From Winslowiella iniecta (GTDB lineage: Bacteria > Pseudomonadota > Gammaproteobacteria > Enterobacterales > Enterobacteriaceae), in NCBI RefSeq assembly GCF_001267535.1, contig NZ_JRXE01000010.1, positions 115,185 to 151,327 of the forward strand: a stretch of 36,143 bases of DNA. The letters are read 5' to 3'. The notes below the pieces were generated by a model that saw only the letters and a program-made list of their open reading frames with translations, made no database searches and had not been told where the DNA came from. The position numbers were made by a program, and so were the translations under genes. Of the stretch, positions 14,639 to 23,053 are shown piece after piece. Position 1 is the stretch's first letter, and each line of letters starts with the position of its first letter.

Positions 14639-16036
14639 TTAAGCCTGAGTCACACCGCCAAACACTAACCGGCCCTGATGGAATGTGGCTTTTACGTCTG
14701 AAACGCGCGCCACCGCTTCGGCAGAGCAGCTGGCATCAACCAGAATCATCTCAGCGTCATCATTCACCGCAGGCCACTGACGCTTGCCGTTGTTATCCAG
14801 TGGCAGCACGTCGCCGGTGGCGATCGCCAGTGAACGCGTCAGGCCAAATTCGTCAGAATTACCGTACAGCTGCGCATACAGGCTGGCTTTTTCCAGCATG
14901 CTGCCGCTGCCAAACGGCGACCAGTGATCGACAACGCTGTCAGTGCCGGTCATGACGTTCACGCCTTGCGCACTCAATTGCGGCAGCGGCATGGTCAGCT
15001 TCCCCAACGGAATGGTCGACGCGACGCTAAACTGCTGCTCAGCCATGCCACGAATCACGGTATCCAGCTCATCGCCACTGAGTGTGGCCAGCGCAAAGCC
15101 GTGACTGAGCGTGACTTTACCTTTCAGCTGCGGGTTTTCTTTAACGGTTTTGATCATATATTTGACGGCCGCTACGCCAGCCGGGCTGGTTTCATGCAGA
15201 TGAATATCCACGCCGGTATTGGTGTCGAGCGCAATGCGGAACATCGCGTCGAGCGATTTTTCCATCGCACCATCAACATTGGTTGGATCGAGGCCGCCCA
15301 CAAACTGCACGCCCATCTGCATCGCTTCACGCATCAGACCGTCGACCTGTGAGTGCAGTAAACCATGCTGTGGGAAAGCGACAATTTCACAACTGAAGTC
15401 ATTACGATGTTTTTCCAGCGCAATTTGCAGATGTTCGAGACTTTTCAGTCCGCTAACCGGATCGATATTACAATGGCTGCGAGCCACCGTAGTGCCTTTG
15501 GCATGTAGCAAGTCGATGATCGCTTCAGCGCGCGCCACCGAGGTGGGCAGCAACTGCGGGATTAATTGCTGTTCGCGTGCAATCATATCCATAATCGTTT
15601 TGCCTTTACGCGGTCGCGGTGCCTGCCACGGGCCGCCGTAAAAGGTCTTATCAAGATGGATATGCATATCGCGGGTAGCGGGTAACAGTAACAAGCCACC
15701 GGCATCATAGGCTGGCAGTTGGCTGTCAGTTGCAGAGTTAGCGGGCTGAAGTGCGACAATCTTGCCGTGGTTGATCTCCAGCGTCCACAGCCCGGTGCGG
15801 GTGCCGATAATCATCTCCCCCTCGCGTTCGAAACCCTCTTCCAGTCGCACATTGCGCAGCAGATAGTGGCTGGCGTCAAACTGCGTTACCCGGCGCGGAT
15901 CATCAGTACAAGTTACATTGTTTGCCGGAGCGGGCGCGGCTCCCGCCATGCCGGATGCCAGTAACACGCCGCCAGCGGTAACTCTGGCACTTTGTGAGAG
16001 AAAGTTTCTGCGACTCGGTTGTTGCGGGTTTTGCAC
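14639..16036 (-). CDS. Tat-exported amidohydrolase, cytosine-deaminase-like
   Basis: A metal-dependent hydrolase of the amidohydrolase superfamily, closest in pattern to CodA-like cytosine/isocytosine deaminases. The metal motif H-x-H is in D-M-H-I-H-L-D-K, followed by R-S-H-C-N-I-D-P, the metal ligand H in D-I-H-L-H-E-T, L-S-H-G-F-A-L, and G-T-D-S-V-x-D-H-W-x-P-x-G. The N-terminus has a twin-arginine signal, S-R-R-N-F-L-S, then A-R-V-T-A-G-G-V-L-L-A-S-G-M-A-G-A-A, so it should work in the periplasm, unlike CodA. GTG 16036 is chosen because AAGGAA precedes it at good distance and places the twin arginines at residues 9-10; an ATG at 16075 gives 13 more residues. A LysR gene lies just upstream on the same strand. 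The substrate is unknown. Confidence 0.85.
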   Translation of the reverse strand: MQNPQQPSRRNFLSQSARVTAGGVLLASGMAGAAPAPANNVTCTDDPRRVTQFDASHYLLRNVRLEEGFEREGEMIIGTRTGLWTLEINHGKIVALQPANSATDSQLPAYDAGGLLLLPATRDMHIHLDKTFYGGPWQAPRPRKGKTIMDMIAREQQLIPQLLPTSVARAEAIIDLLHAKGTTVARSHCNIDPVSGLKSLEHLQIALEKHRNDFSCEIVAFPQHGLLHSQVDGLMREAMQMGVQFVGGLDPTNVDGAMEKSLDAMFRIALDTNTGVDIHLHETSPAGVAAVKYMIKTVKENPQLKGKVTLSHGFALATLSGDELDTVIRGMAEQQFSVASTIPLGKLTMPLPQLSAQGVNVMTGTDSVVDHWSPFGSGSMLEKASLYAQLYGNSDEFGLTRSLAIATGDVLPLDNNGKRQWPAVNDDAEMILVDASCSAEAVARVSDVKATFHQGRLVFGGVTQA

Positions 16037-16150
16037 ATCGATTTCCTTAATCAGGCGAATGGAAAGGGTTTGCATAGCCTTATCACCCTAAAAGAATCGG
16101 CGACCGCTGGCTGTGATATTTTCCACTGGTTATCAGTGGAAAATGCACTG

Positions 16151-17005
16151 CTAAGTCAGCTGGCAAAATTGCCGCAGTTTTTCTGCCAGCTCCAGCTGCG
16201 CCGCAGAGGCGTTATCGCGATAAAACAGCGCCAGCTCAAAATTATCAACCGGCGGCAGGGTGCTTTCTACGCCCAGAATTCGGTGCTGCGGCAAACGGCA
16301 GCTGGCGGGCAGTAAGGTGACGCCAAGACCGGCAGCGCTGGCGGCAACCAGTGCCGCGAGGCTGGCGCTGCTGTAACTGATGCGCCAGCGGCGGCCCAGC
16401 GCATCCATCGCCTGACACAGCTCATCACGATATAAACCGTTTTGTGGAAACAGTACCAGCGGCACCGGCGACTGCTCAAAAGTGGGCCATTCGGCGCTGT
16501 CCAGCCATAACAGCGGTTCACTGCGTGCCGCTTTCGGTTTCTCGCCTCTGGCTTGTTTAATCAGAATGATATCCAGCTCTTCCCGATGCCAGGCGCTGCG
16601 CAGCTCATTACTTAATCCACTGGAGACATCCAGCCGCAGCTGCGGATGTGTGCGGCTGAACTCGGCCAGTAGCGCAGTGGTGGGCGCCGCAAAATCTTCC
16701 GGCATGCCGAGCCGTACCACGCCGTCGCGCCACAGATCGGTCAGCGCATCATGCGCTTCACCATTTAGCGCAATAATTCGCCGTGCATAGCCCAGCAGTT
16801 TTTCGCCTTCCTCGGTCAGCAACACCTGATGTGACGAGCGCTCCAGCAGCGCTTTGCCCAACATCTCCTCCAGTCGGCGCACCTGCTGACTGACCGTCGA
16901 CTGCGAGAGAAACACCCGCTCGGCGGCGCGGGTAAAGCTGCCGCTTTCACAAACGGCAACAAAACTCAGTAACTGCTGCGGACTGAACATCGGATAGCGA
17001 TTCAT
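16151..17005 (-). CDS. LysR-family transcriptional regulator
   Basis: A 284-residue regulator with the winged helix-turn-helix at the N-terminus (F-S-P-Q-Q-L-L-S-F-V-A-V-C-E-S-G-S-F-T-R-A-A-E-R-V-F-L-S-Q-S-T-V-S-Q-Q-V-R-R-L-E) and a LysR effector domain after residue 90 (V-V-R-L-G-M-P-E-D-F-A). The frame is open to 17083, but the ATG at 17005 or 16990 begins right before the DNA-binding domain; the first 26 codons of the long form show no similarity. It lies 75 to 115 bases upstream of the amidohydrolase on the same strand, so it may control and be co-transcribed with it. The sequence recalls the IciA/YwbI-like group that senses nutrient compounds, but no target is provable. Confidence 0.88.
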   Translation of the reverse strand: MNRYPMFSPQQLLSFVAVCESGSFTRAAERVFLSQSTVSQQVRRLEEMLGKALLERSSHQVLLTEEGEKLLGYARRIIALNGEAHDALTDLWRDGVVRLGMPEDFAAPTTALLAEFSRTHPQLRLDVSSGLSNELRSAWHREELDIILIKQARGEKPKAARSEPLLWLDSAEWPTFEQSPVPLVLFPQNGLYRDELCQAMDALGRRWRISYSSASLAALVAASAAGLGVTLLPASCRLPQHRILGVESTLPPVDNFELALFYRDNASAAQLELAEKLRQFCQLT

Positions 17006-17204
17006 TTTTTCACTGTTAAATAGACTGATATTCGATTTGACAATACTAACCGTTGCAGGCTGGCTGGCAAGTGCTGTCGCCACGACACATCATCTTCAAG
17101 GTAACGTAATGAAATGTCAGCCAATGTAATGCAATTAAAGCCCGCTTGAGCGCGTCGGGGCTGGCGGGTCTAATTGCGCTTCTGTTAACCGAAGGGCAAG
17201 TAAC

Positions 17205-18083
17205 ATGTCGCGTCGAGCGCTACTTTTCATTAACCGTCAGTCACGCAATGGCGCACGCTCTGCCGATATGGCGATGGCCGCTCTGCGCCAGCATGATATT
17301 GAGATTGTTCATCCCGATCCGTCGTTAACCTTAAGCGAGGCGATTTATGCCAGCGCCGGGCATGTTGACCTGATCATTGTCGGTGGCGGTGATGGCTCAC
17401 TAAACGCTGCGGCCAATGCATTAATCGCCACCGGTTTGCCGCTGGGGATTCTGCCGCTGGGAACTGCGAACGATCTGGCGCGCACGCTGGCGATCCCAAA
17501 GGATCTGAGCCGTGCCGTGGCGATAATCGCCGCCGGAAATCTGCGCCAGCTGGATGTTGGCATGGTCAACGAGCGGCCTTTTTTTAATGTTGCCAGCATC
17601 GGTTTCTCTGCCTCGCTGGCGAAAAATCTGACGGCAGCGTCGAAACGGCGTTGGGGCGTACTGGGTTATGCGTTTGCCGCGCTAAAACTGTTCCGTCAGA
17701 GTCGTCCGTTTACCGTATATATTGATCACCATGGTCAGCAGGAAAAGGTGAAAACCCTGCAAATTTCGGTCGGTAACGGCCGCTACTATGGCGGTGGCAT
17801 GACGGTGGAGCAGAGCGCCGCGCCCGACGACGGCCAGCTGGATGTTTACAGTCTGGAGCTGAATCACTGGTGGGAGATGCTGGCGCTGGCACCTTATCTG
17901 CGACGGGGTACGCAGGGAAAATGGCGTAAAGTGCGTGCTTTCCCGGCGACTGTGTTAACCCTCACCACCCGTCGTCCGCATGAGATTAATGCAGATGGCG
18001 AAATTGTCGGCACCACCCCCGCGCACTTTTCCATTCGCCCGCAGGCGGTAAAGGTTTTCGCACCGCAGCCACCTGTCCGCTAA
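17205..18083 (+). CDS. YegS-like lipid kinase (diacylglycerol kinase catalytic domain)
   Basis: A 292-residue soluble lipid kinase of the YegS/DgkB type that phosphorylates a lipid using ATP. The DAGK catalytic motif V-G-G-G-D-G-S at 59-65 is followed by N-A-A-A-N-A-L and G-I-L-P-L-G-T-A-N-D-L-A-R-T-L, the nucleotide-binding core. The C-terminal half is a beta-sandwich (Y-Y-G-G-G-M-T-V, D-D-G-Q-L-D-V-Y, N-A-D-G-E). The ATG at 17205 is close to the fold start. It stands alone, divergent from the LysR gene, with about 200 bases of non-coding DNA before it and 170 after it. The physiological lipid is unknown; YegS prefers phosphatidylglycerol in vitro. Confidence 0.9.
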   Translation: MSRRALLFINRQSRNGARSADMAMAALRQHDIEIVHPDPSLTLSEAIYASAGHVDLIIVGGGDGSLNAAANALIATGLPLGILPLGTANDLARTLAIPKDLSRAVAIIAAGNLRQLDVGMVNERPFFNVASIGFSASLAKNLTAASKRRWGVLGYAFAALKLFRQSRPFTVYIDHHGQQEKVKTLQISVGNGRYYGGGMTVEQSAAPDDGQLDVYSLELNHWWEMLALAPYLRRGTQGKWRKVRAFPATVLTLTTRRPHEINADGEIVGTTPAHFSIRPQAVKVFAPQPPVR

Positions 18084-18183
18084 GTGAAGAGGGCAGCGAA
18101 GCCGTGTTTTAGCTTTCGCTGCTAAACTTCTTTTGCCCGCCTGAAATATGCCACGTTGTGCACAATCACCGCCGGCTGTGATC

Positions 18184-18242
18184 TTCACAACGGGTTTTTT
18201 GCTTGCGTATAATGACGGCTATAATTTAGTTAGATATCTAAC
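18184..18242 (+). promoter_or_regulatory. Promoter and MarR-type operator of the efflux operon
   Basis: A TTCACA (18184-18189) and a perfect TATAAT (18208-18213), 18 bases apart, form a good sigma-70 promoter; a second TATAAT lies at 18220-18225. The perfect 14-bp palindrome GTTAGATATCTAAC (18229-18242) lies directly downstream, 14 bases before the marR start codon. The placement over the transcription start is typical of autorepression by a MarR-family protein. Confidence 0.75.
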
Positions 18243-18256
18243 CATCAGGCATCTAT

Positions 18257-18691
18257 ATGTTGGATACCCAGCAACGCAACTTCTCCCGTTTGCTTCACCT
18301 TACCGCCCATGCGTGGCGGCTGGCGATCGACCGGCGTTTAAAAGGCAATGGCCTGAGTATGAATAGCTGGTTAGCGGTGGCCACTATCGCCAGCAAAAAT
18401 GAACCCATGACGCAAAAAGCCCTGGCACAGGTTCTGGGGCTGGAAGAAGCCAGCGTGGTGCCATTAATCGATCGGCTGGTCAGAAAAAATCTGGTGCAGC
18501 GCGTTCAGCCAGAAGAGGACCGACGTAAGCGGCTGCTGCTGGTGACCGAGCAGGGCAGCGAGGTGTTTCGTCGCGTGAAAATCGAAGCCGATGCGCTACG
18601 CAATGAACTGTTAGCCAATATCGATGAACAGGATCTGGCGGTGACCGAGAAAGTGTTACAGCAATTACTGACGGCAACCGGAGCGAACTGA
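18257..18691 (+). CDS. MarR-family transcriptional repressor of the efflux operon
   Basis: A 144-residue winged helix-turn-helix regulator. The fold markers are M-T-Q-K-A-L-A-Q-V-L-G-L-E-E-A-S-V-V-P-L-I-D-R-L-V (recognition helix) and the wing R-V-Q-P-E-E-D-R-R-K-R-L-L-L-V-T-E-Q-G, with the D-x-R family motif. It is the first gene of a four-gene unit with the MFS pump, adaptor and outer-membrane channel; the pump starts 2 bases after its stop. It is expected to bind the palindrome just upstream and to be released by a small aromatic or phenolic ligand, by analogy with MarR, EmrR and SlyA. Confidence 0.93.
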   Translation: MLDTQQRNFSRLLHLTAHAWRLAIDRRLKGNGLSMNSWLAVATIASKNEPMTQKALAQVLGLEEASVVPLIDRLVRKNLVQRVQPEEDRRKRLLLVTEQGSEVFRRVKIEADALRNELLANIDEQDLAVTEKVLQQLLTATGAN

Positions 18692-18692
18692 C

Positions 18693-20375
18693 GTGGCGAA
18701 AAATAGCCCTTATGCGCCGCGCGACTGGCAGCCACATGAAAAACCGATGCTGCCGGGATCGCCGTCGACGCCGATCCACCCCGGTCATAAACGTATTGCC
18801 TTCGGCCTGATTGGCCTGCTGATTTCCATTACCGGTGCGCTGAGTAACGCGCTGGTGACCGCCAATCTGACCAATTTACAGGGCACTTTTGGCGCGTATT
18901 CCAATGAGATTGCCTGGCTACCGGCAGTCTATGTGATGGGCAATATCTCGATTAACTTACTGCTGGTGAAATTTCGCCAGCAGTTTGGCCTGCGTATTTT
19001 TACCGAAGCCTTTCTGGTGCTGTATGTGCTGGTGGCGTTTTTCCATCTGTTTGCCAACGATCTGAGCTCGGCAATTATCGTGCGTGCCGCGCATGGCATG
19101 GTGGGGGCGGCGCTCAGTTCACTGGGTATTTATTACCAGATTCAGGCATGGCCGGCGAAGCATCGTCTGAAAGCGCTGACCATCGGTATCTGCGCCTCAC
19201 AGCTGGCTATTCCGCTGGCGCGGCTGTTTTCCACCGAGTTATTACAGCTGGAAGAATGGCGCGGGCTGTATCTGTTTGAGCTGGGGCTGGCAATGATTGC
19301 GCTTGGCTGTGTTTTGCTGCTGAAACTGCCGCCTGGCGATCGCAATAAGGTGTTTGAAAAAACCGACTTTCTCACCTTTGTGCTGCTGGCTCCGGGTATG
19401 GCGCTGCTGTGCGGCGTGTTGTCGCTGGGGCGCATTGAATGGTGGTTTACCACGCCGTGGCTGGGGATCTGCCTGGCGTTGGCGCTGGTACTGATTGTTG
19501 CTGCGGTGGTGGTGGAGCATAACCGCACCAATCCGTTAATCAATACCCGCTGGCTGGGCAGCGGAGCCATTGTGCGGCTGGGCATTGTGATGATTATGAT
19601 GCGCGTGGTGCTGGCCGAACAGAATACCGGCGCGATTGGATTTTTGCAGCAGATTGGCCTGCAAAACGATCAGATGCGTGGCCTGGCGCTGGCGATTATC
19701 GCCGGGGTTATCATTGGCATTATTGCCAGTGCATTGACGATTAAACCCACCCACCTGAGCTGGCCAATTGTGATTTCACTGTTGATTATGATGGTGGCTT
19801 CGCTGATGGATGCGCAGTCCAACCCGCTGACGCGCCCGGATAATATGTATTTCAGCCAGTTTTTACTCGGTTTCAGTAGCGCCTTTTTCCTCGCCCCGGC
19901 GATGCTGCTGGGTATCGGCGGCGTGGTGACGCAACCGAAAAACCTGGTCAGTTTTGTGGTGCTGTTTGGTATGAGCCAAAATCTTGGCGGGCTGATTGGC
20001 TCGGCGATCCTTGGCACTTTCCAGACCTGGCGAGAGAAATACCACTCCAGCCTGCTGGGTGACCAGCTGTCGCTGCTTGATCCTAATGTCACCGAGCGGC
20101 TCAGCCAGTATAGCGCGCTGTATAACAGCCTGATTGGCGACGGCATTCTGCGTAATGCCGAGGGCGTGGTGCAGCTACAAACCGTGGCCACCTTGCAGGC
20201 CAATGTGCTGGCCTGGAACGATACCTATTTACTGACTGCGGGGATGGCGCTGTGCACCCTGATGTGGGTGCTGTGGCGCTTGAGCCGTTTGCGCTACCTT
20301 AACTGGCGCCAGGCGAAACGTGATCGGCAGGCAGCACAACAAACACCAGCAATAACTGAATCTGGCAGGGATTAA
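18693..20375 (+). CDS. MFS drug efflux pump, DHA2 family (14 TM, EmrB-like)
   Basis: A 560-residue inner-membrane proton antiporter. Hydropathy shows about 14 helices. Helix 1 follows a 34-residue cytoplasmic start; G-L-L-I-S-I-T-G-A-L-S-N-A-L-V-T-A-N-L-T-N-L-Q-G and the loop F-R-Q-Q-F-G-L-R-I-F-T are typical of EmrB/YieO-type pumps, although motif A is degenerate. Proteins of this family pump small organic compounds across both membranes when coupled to a HlyD adaptor and an outer-membrane channel, both encoded next. The start is GTG 18693, with GAG 12 bases before it. The C-terminus is charged and cytoplasmic. It belongs to the FusBC-like/EmrB group of aromatic exporters; the substrate is unknown. 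Confidence 0.9.
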   Translation: MAKNSPYAPRDWQPHEKPMLPGSPSTPIHPGHKRIAFGLIGLLISITGALSNALVTANLTNLQGTFGAYSNEIAWLPAVYVMGNISINLLLVKFRQQFGLRIFTEAFLVLYVLVAFFHLFANDLSSAIIVRAAHGMVGAALSSLGIYYQIQAWPAKHRLKALTIGICASQLAIPLARLFSTELLQLEEWRGLYLFELGLAMIALGCVLLLKLPPGDRNKVFEKTDFLTFVLLAPGMALLCGVLSLGRIEWWFTTPWLGICLALALVLIVAAVVVEHNRTNPLINTRWLGSGAIVRLGIVMIMMRVVLAEQNTGAIGFLQQIGLQNDQMRGLALAIIAGVIIGIIASALTIKPTHLSWPIVISLLIMMVASLMDAQSNPLTRPDNMYFSQFLLGFSSAFFLAPAMLLGIGGVVTQPKNLVSFVVLFGMSQNLGGLIGSAILGTFQTWREKYHSSLLGDQLSLLDPNVTERLSQYSALYNSLIGDGILRNAEGVVQLQTVATLQANVLAWNDTYLLTAGMALCTLMWVLWRLSRLRYLNWRQAKRDRQAAQQTPAITESGRD

Positions 20376-20377
20376 AA

Positions 20378-21463
20378 ATGAGTCAACAGGAACAGGCGCA
20401 AGCCTCTGAACGCGAGAGAAACAACAAGTTGCGTATTTTGTCGATTGCTGTCGGCAGCGGCATTGCAATTGTTGGGGTACTGGTGATTTTGTACGCCTGG
20501 CAGCTGTGGCCTTTTACCAGCAGCGCGCAGAGTACCGAAAATGCCTATGTCCGTGGCCAGATCACCTTTATCAGTCCGCAGGTTAATGGCTATGTCACCT
20601 CAGTGAAGGTGCTGGATTTCCAGCCGGTCAGGCAAGGTGAGGTGCTGATGACCATTGATGACCGCATCTACCGTCAGCGCGTTCATCAGGCGCAGGCGCA
20701 GCTGGATATGAAAAAAGCCGCACTGGCGAACAATATTCAGCAGCGTCGTAGCGCCGAAGCGGTGATTGCGCGCAATCAGGCGGCGCTGACCAATGCAAAA
20801 GCGCAGGCAGTAAAAAGCGGGCTGGATCTGAAGCGGGTGGAGAACCTGGTATCAGACGGTTCGTTATCGGTGCGTGAGCGCGATGCGTCGCGCGCCAGTA
20901 ACAGCCAGACCGCCGCCGATGTGCAGCAGGCGAAAGCGACCCTTGATGTGTCACGGCAGGACTTGCAGACGGTGATTGTCAATCGCGCCTCACTGGAAGC
21001 CGATGTGGCTAATGCGCAAGCGGCGCTGGAACTGGCGCAAATCGATCTCGATAATACGCGCATTATTGCGCCACGCGACGGGCAGCTTGGACAGATCGCG
21101 GTGCGGCAGGGGGCTTATGTCACCGCCGGTACGCGCCTGACATCCCTGGTGCCCGCACAACTGTGGGTGATTGCCAATATGAAAGAGACGCAGATGGCGC
21201 GGGTTAAACCGGGCTTGCCGGTCACTTTCCGTGTTGATGCGCTGGATGGCGAACGCTTTAGCGGTGAAGTGGAGTATATCTCACCGGCGGCCGGTTCCGA
21301 GTTCAGTGCCATTTCGCCGGATAACGCCACCGGTAACTTTGTCAAAATTGCCCAGCGCATTCCGGTGCGGATTAAAATCACCAGTGAAAATCATGCGCGG
21401 CTGCGTCCGGGCATGTCGGTGCAACTGACCATCAATACTGATGCTGCTCAGGAGAATCCATAA
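20378..21463 (+). CDS. HlyD-family periplasmic adaptor (EmrA-like)
   Basis: A 361-residue membrane-fusion protein that links the MFS pump to the outer-membrane channel. One N-terminal transmembrane helix (residues 24-46), then a lipoyl half-motif (N-A-Y-V-R-G-Q-I-T-F-I-S-P-Q-V-N-G-Y-V), a long coiled-coil hairpin rich in Ala, Gln and Lys (residues 90-200), the second lipoyl half (D-N-T-R-I-I-A-P-R-D-G-Q-L-G-Q-I-A-V-R-Q-G-A-Y-V) and a beta-barrel ending with L-R-P-G-M-S-V. It starts 2 bases after the pump stop and its TAA overlaps the ATG of the next gene (TAATG). Confidence 0.93.
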   Translation: MSQQEQAQASERERNNKLRILSIAVGSGIAIVGVLVILYAWQLWPFTSSAQSTENAYVRGQITFISPQVNGYVTSVKVLDFQPVRQGEVLMTIDDRIYRQRVHQAQAQLDMKKAALANNIQQRRSAEAVIARNQAALTNAKAQAVKSGLDLKRVENLVSDGSLSVRERDASRASNSQTAADVQQAKATLDVSRQDLQTVIVNRASLEADVANAQAALELAQIDLDNTRIIAPRDGQLGQIAVRQGAYVTAGTRLTSLVPAQLWVIANMKETQMARVKPGLPVTFRVDALDGERFSGEVEYISPAAGSEFSAISPDNATGNFVKIAQRIPVRIKITSENHARLRPGMSVQLTINTDAAQENP

Positions 21464-22845
21464 TGCGCTGGCAACCGCGTATGCTGGCGCTGCTGATACC
21501 GCTGGCGCTGGCAGCCTGTTCCACTGAGGTGGAAAAAGCGCCGGCATCATTGCTGATTCCGGCCGAATGGCGTAACCAGGTCGGCCCGGCCGCCACGCCG
21601 GAAGCCAGCTGGTGGCAGGCGTTTGGCGACAGCAATATGAATCGTCTGGTGGAGCAGTCGCTGCGTAATAACCCGGATATTCTTACCGCGCGTTCACGGG
21701 TCGATCAGTATCGTGCCCAACTGCGCGCCGCACAGGGCGATAACTTGCCGACGCTGGATGCTGGCGTCAGCGCCACGCGCGCGCGCACGCTTTCAGCGGC
21801 AACCGGTTTACCGGGCGATCACACAGTGTTCCAGGGATTGTTGCAGGCGAACTACGATGTCGATATCTGGGGGGCGCGCAGCAGCAGCATTGATGCCGCA
21901 CAATATTCACTGGCCGCGCAGCAGGCAGCCGCCTCAGCAGCGGAACTGACGGTGGCCAGCTCGGTGGCGTCCGGCTATCTGACGCTTTGCGCACTGGATG
22001 AGCAACTGCGCGTCACCGAGGCGACGCTGGCTTCGCGTGAAAATTCATTAAATCTGGCGAAACGGCAGTTTGAAACCGGTTATACCTCACGGCTGGAGTG
22101 GGTGCAGGCGGCGTCGGAGTATCAGACCGCCAAAGCGCAGATACCGCAATTGCAGCATCAGATTACCGAGCAGGAGAACGCGCTGAGTATTCTGGTCGGA
22201 ATGAATCCGCGTCAGATCGCCCGTACACCGCACTTTAACCAGATTAAACCGCAGCAACTGCCAACGTTGCTGCCTTCAGAGCTATTACAGCGGCGGCCGG
22301 ATATTGTACAGGCTGAGCGCCTGCTGCTGGCGGCGGATAAGACGCTACAATCCTCGCAGGCTAATCTGCTGCCGTCACTGAATCTGACCGCTTCCGGTAC
22401 GCTGCAAAGTTCGGTACTGCATCAACTGGTGGATAATCCGTTCCGCCTGTGGAGCGTGGGGGGCAGCGTGCTGGCACCGCTGCTGAATCGCGAAGCCTTA
22501 ACCGCGCAGGTGGATGTGTCGATGGCCTCCCGTAATCAGGCGCTGTACAACTATGAGAAAGTGGTGCGCAATGCCTTTAGCGAGGTGAATAACGATATCG
22601 ATGCAATCCAGCGCACCGGCGAACAGCTGAGTGAACTGGAGAAACAGCAGGCGATCGTCAGTGAAGCGCTGCGCATTGCCCGCAATCGCTATCAGAATGG
22701 CTATGCCTCTTACCTGGATGAACTGGACGCCCAGCGCACGCTGTTCAGCACCCAGCTCAGTGTGGTGCAGTTAAAAAATACGCTGCTGCTGGCGCAGATC
22801 GATCTTTACCGCGCATTGGGCGGCGGCTGGAAGCCTGTGCCATAA
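21463..22845 (+). CDS. Outer-membrane efflux lipoprotein, NodT/RND-OMF family
   Basis: A 460-residue TolC-like channel with a lipoprotein signal peptide: M-R-W-Q-P-R, hydrophobic core, lipobox L-A-L-A-A-C with lipidation at Cys19. The mature part begins with the usual P-x-x-W-x-x-F-x-D repeats (W-W-Q-A-F-G-D-S-N-M-N-R-L-V-E-Q-S-L) and has the two OEP repeats with R-x-x-x-A/L-R-A-A-Q-G-D and L-L-P-S-L-N-L-T-A-S-G. It completes the tripartite efflux machine with the two genes upstream. A terminator follows 7 bases after its stop, so this is the operon end. Confidence 0.93.
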   Translation: MRWQPRMLALLIPLALAACSTEVEKAPASLLIPAEWRNQVGPAATPEASWWQAFGDSNMNRLVEQSLRNNPDILTARSRVDQYRAQLRAAQGDNLPTLDAGVSATRARTLSAATGLPGDHTVFQGLLQANYDVDIWGARSSSIDAAQYSLAAQQAAASAAELTVASSVASGYLTLCALDEQLRVTEATLASRENSLNLAKRQFETGYTSRLEWVQAASEYQTAKAQIPQLQHQITEQENALSILVGMNPRQIARTPHFNQIKPQQLPTLLPSELLQRRPDIVQAERLLLAADKTLQSSQANLLPSLNLTASGTLQSSVLHQLVDNPFRLWSVGGSVLAPLLNREALTAQVDVSMASRNQALYNYEKVVRNAFSEVNNDIDAIQRTGEQLSELEKQQAIVSEALRIARNRYQNGYASYLDELDAQRTLFSTQLSVVQLKNTLLLAQIDLYRALGGGWKPVP

Positions 22846-22851
22846 TCACGC

Positions 22852-22887
22852 CCGGCGGCGTTTTCGCCGCCGGCTCTCCTCTTTTTT
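22852..22887 (+). terminator. Intrinsic terminator of the efflux operon
   Basis: CCGGCGGCG (22852-22860), a TTTT loop and CGCCGCCGG (22865-22873) form a 9-bp GC stem followed by a CT-rich stretch ending in six T bases (22882-22887). It directly follows the channel gene. Confidence 0.8.
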
Positions 22888-23053
22888 CCTCTGCCAAACC
22901 TGTCCCTGTCACAGTTTTTAAGTAAACGACTGCTCAAAATGTGATCGCTACCGATAAAGCATTCAAGATTACTTGTATGGTAGTAAACCAATGGCTAACT
23001 TTCCTGTACCCATAATAACGCCGCCGAAAGCGCGGTGGCACAACGAGGTTGTT

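Noticed and set aside
19142-20203. Minus-strand frames of 147 and 177 codons
   Set aside because: Shadows of the DHA2 pump gene, without ribosome sites or family features.
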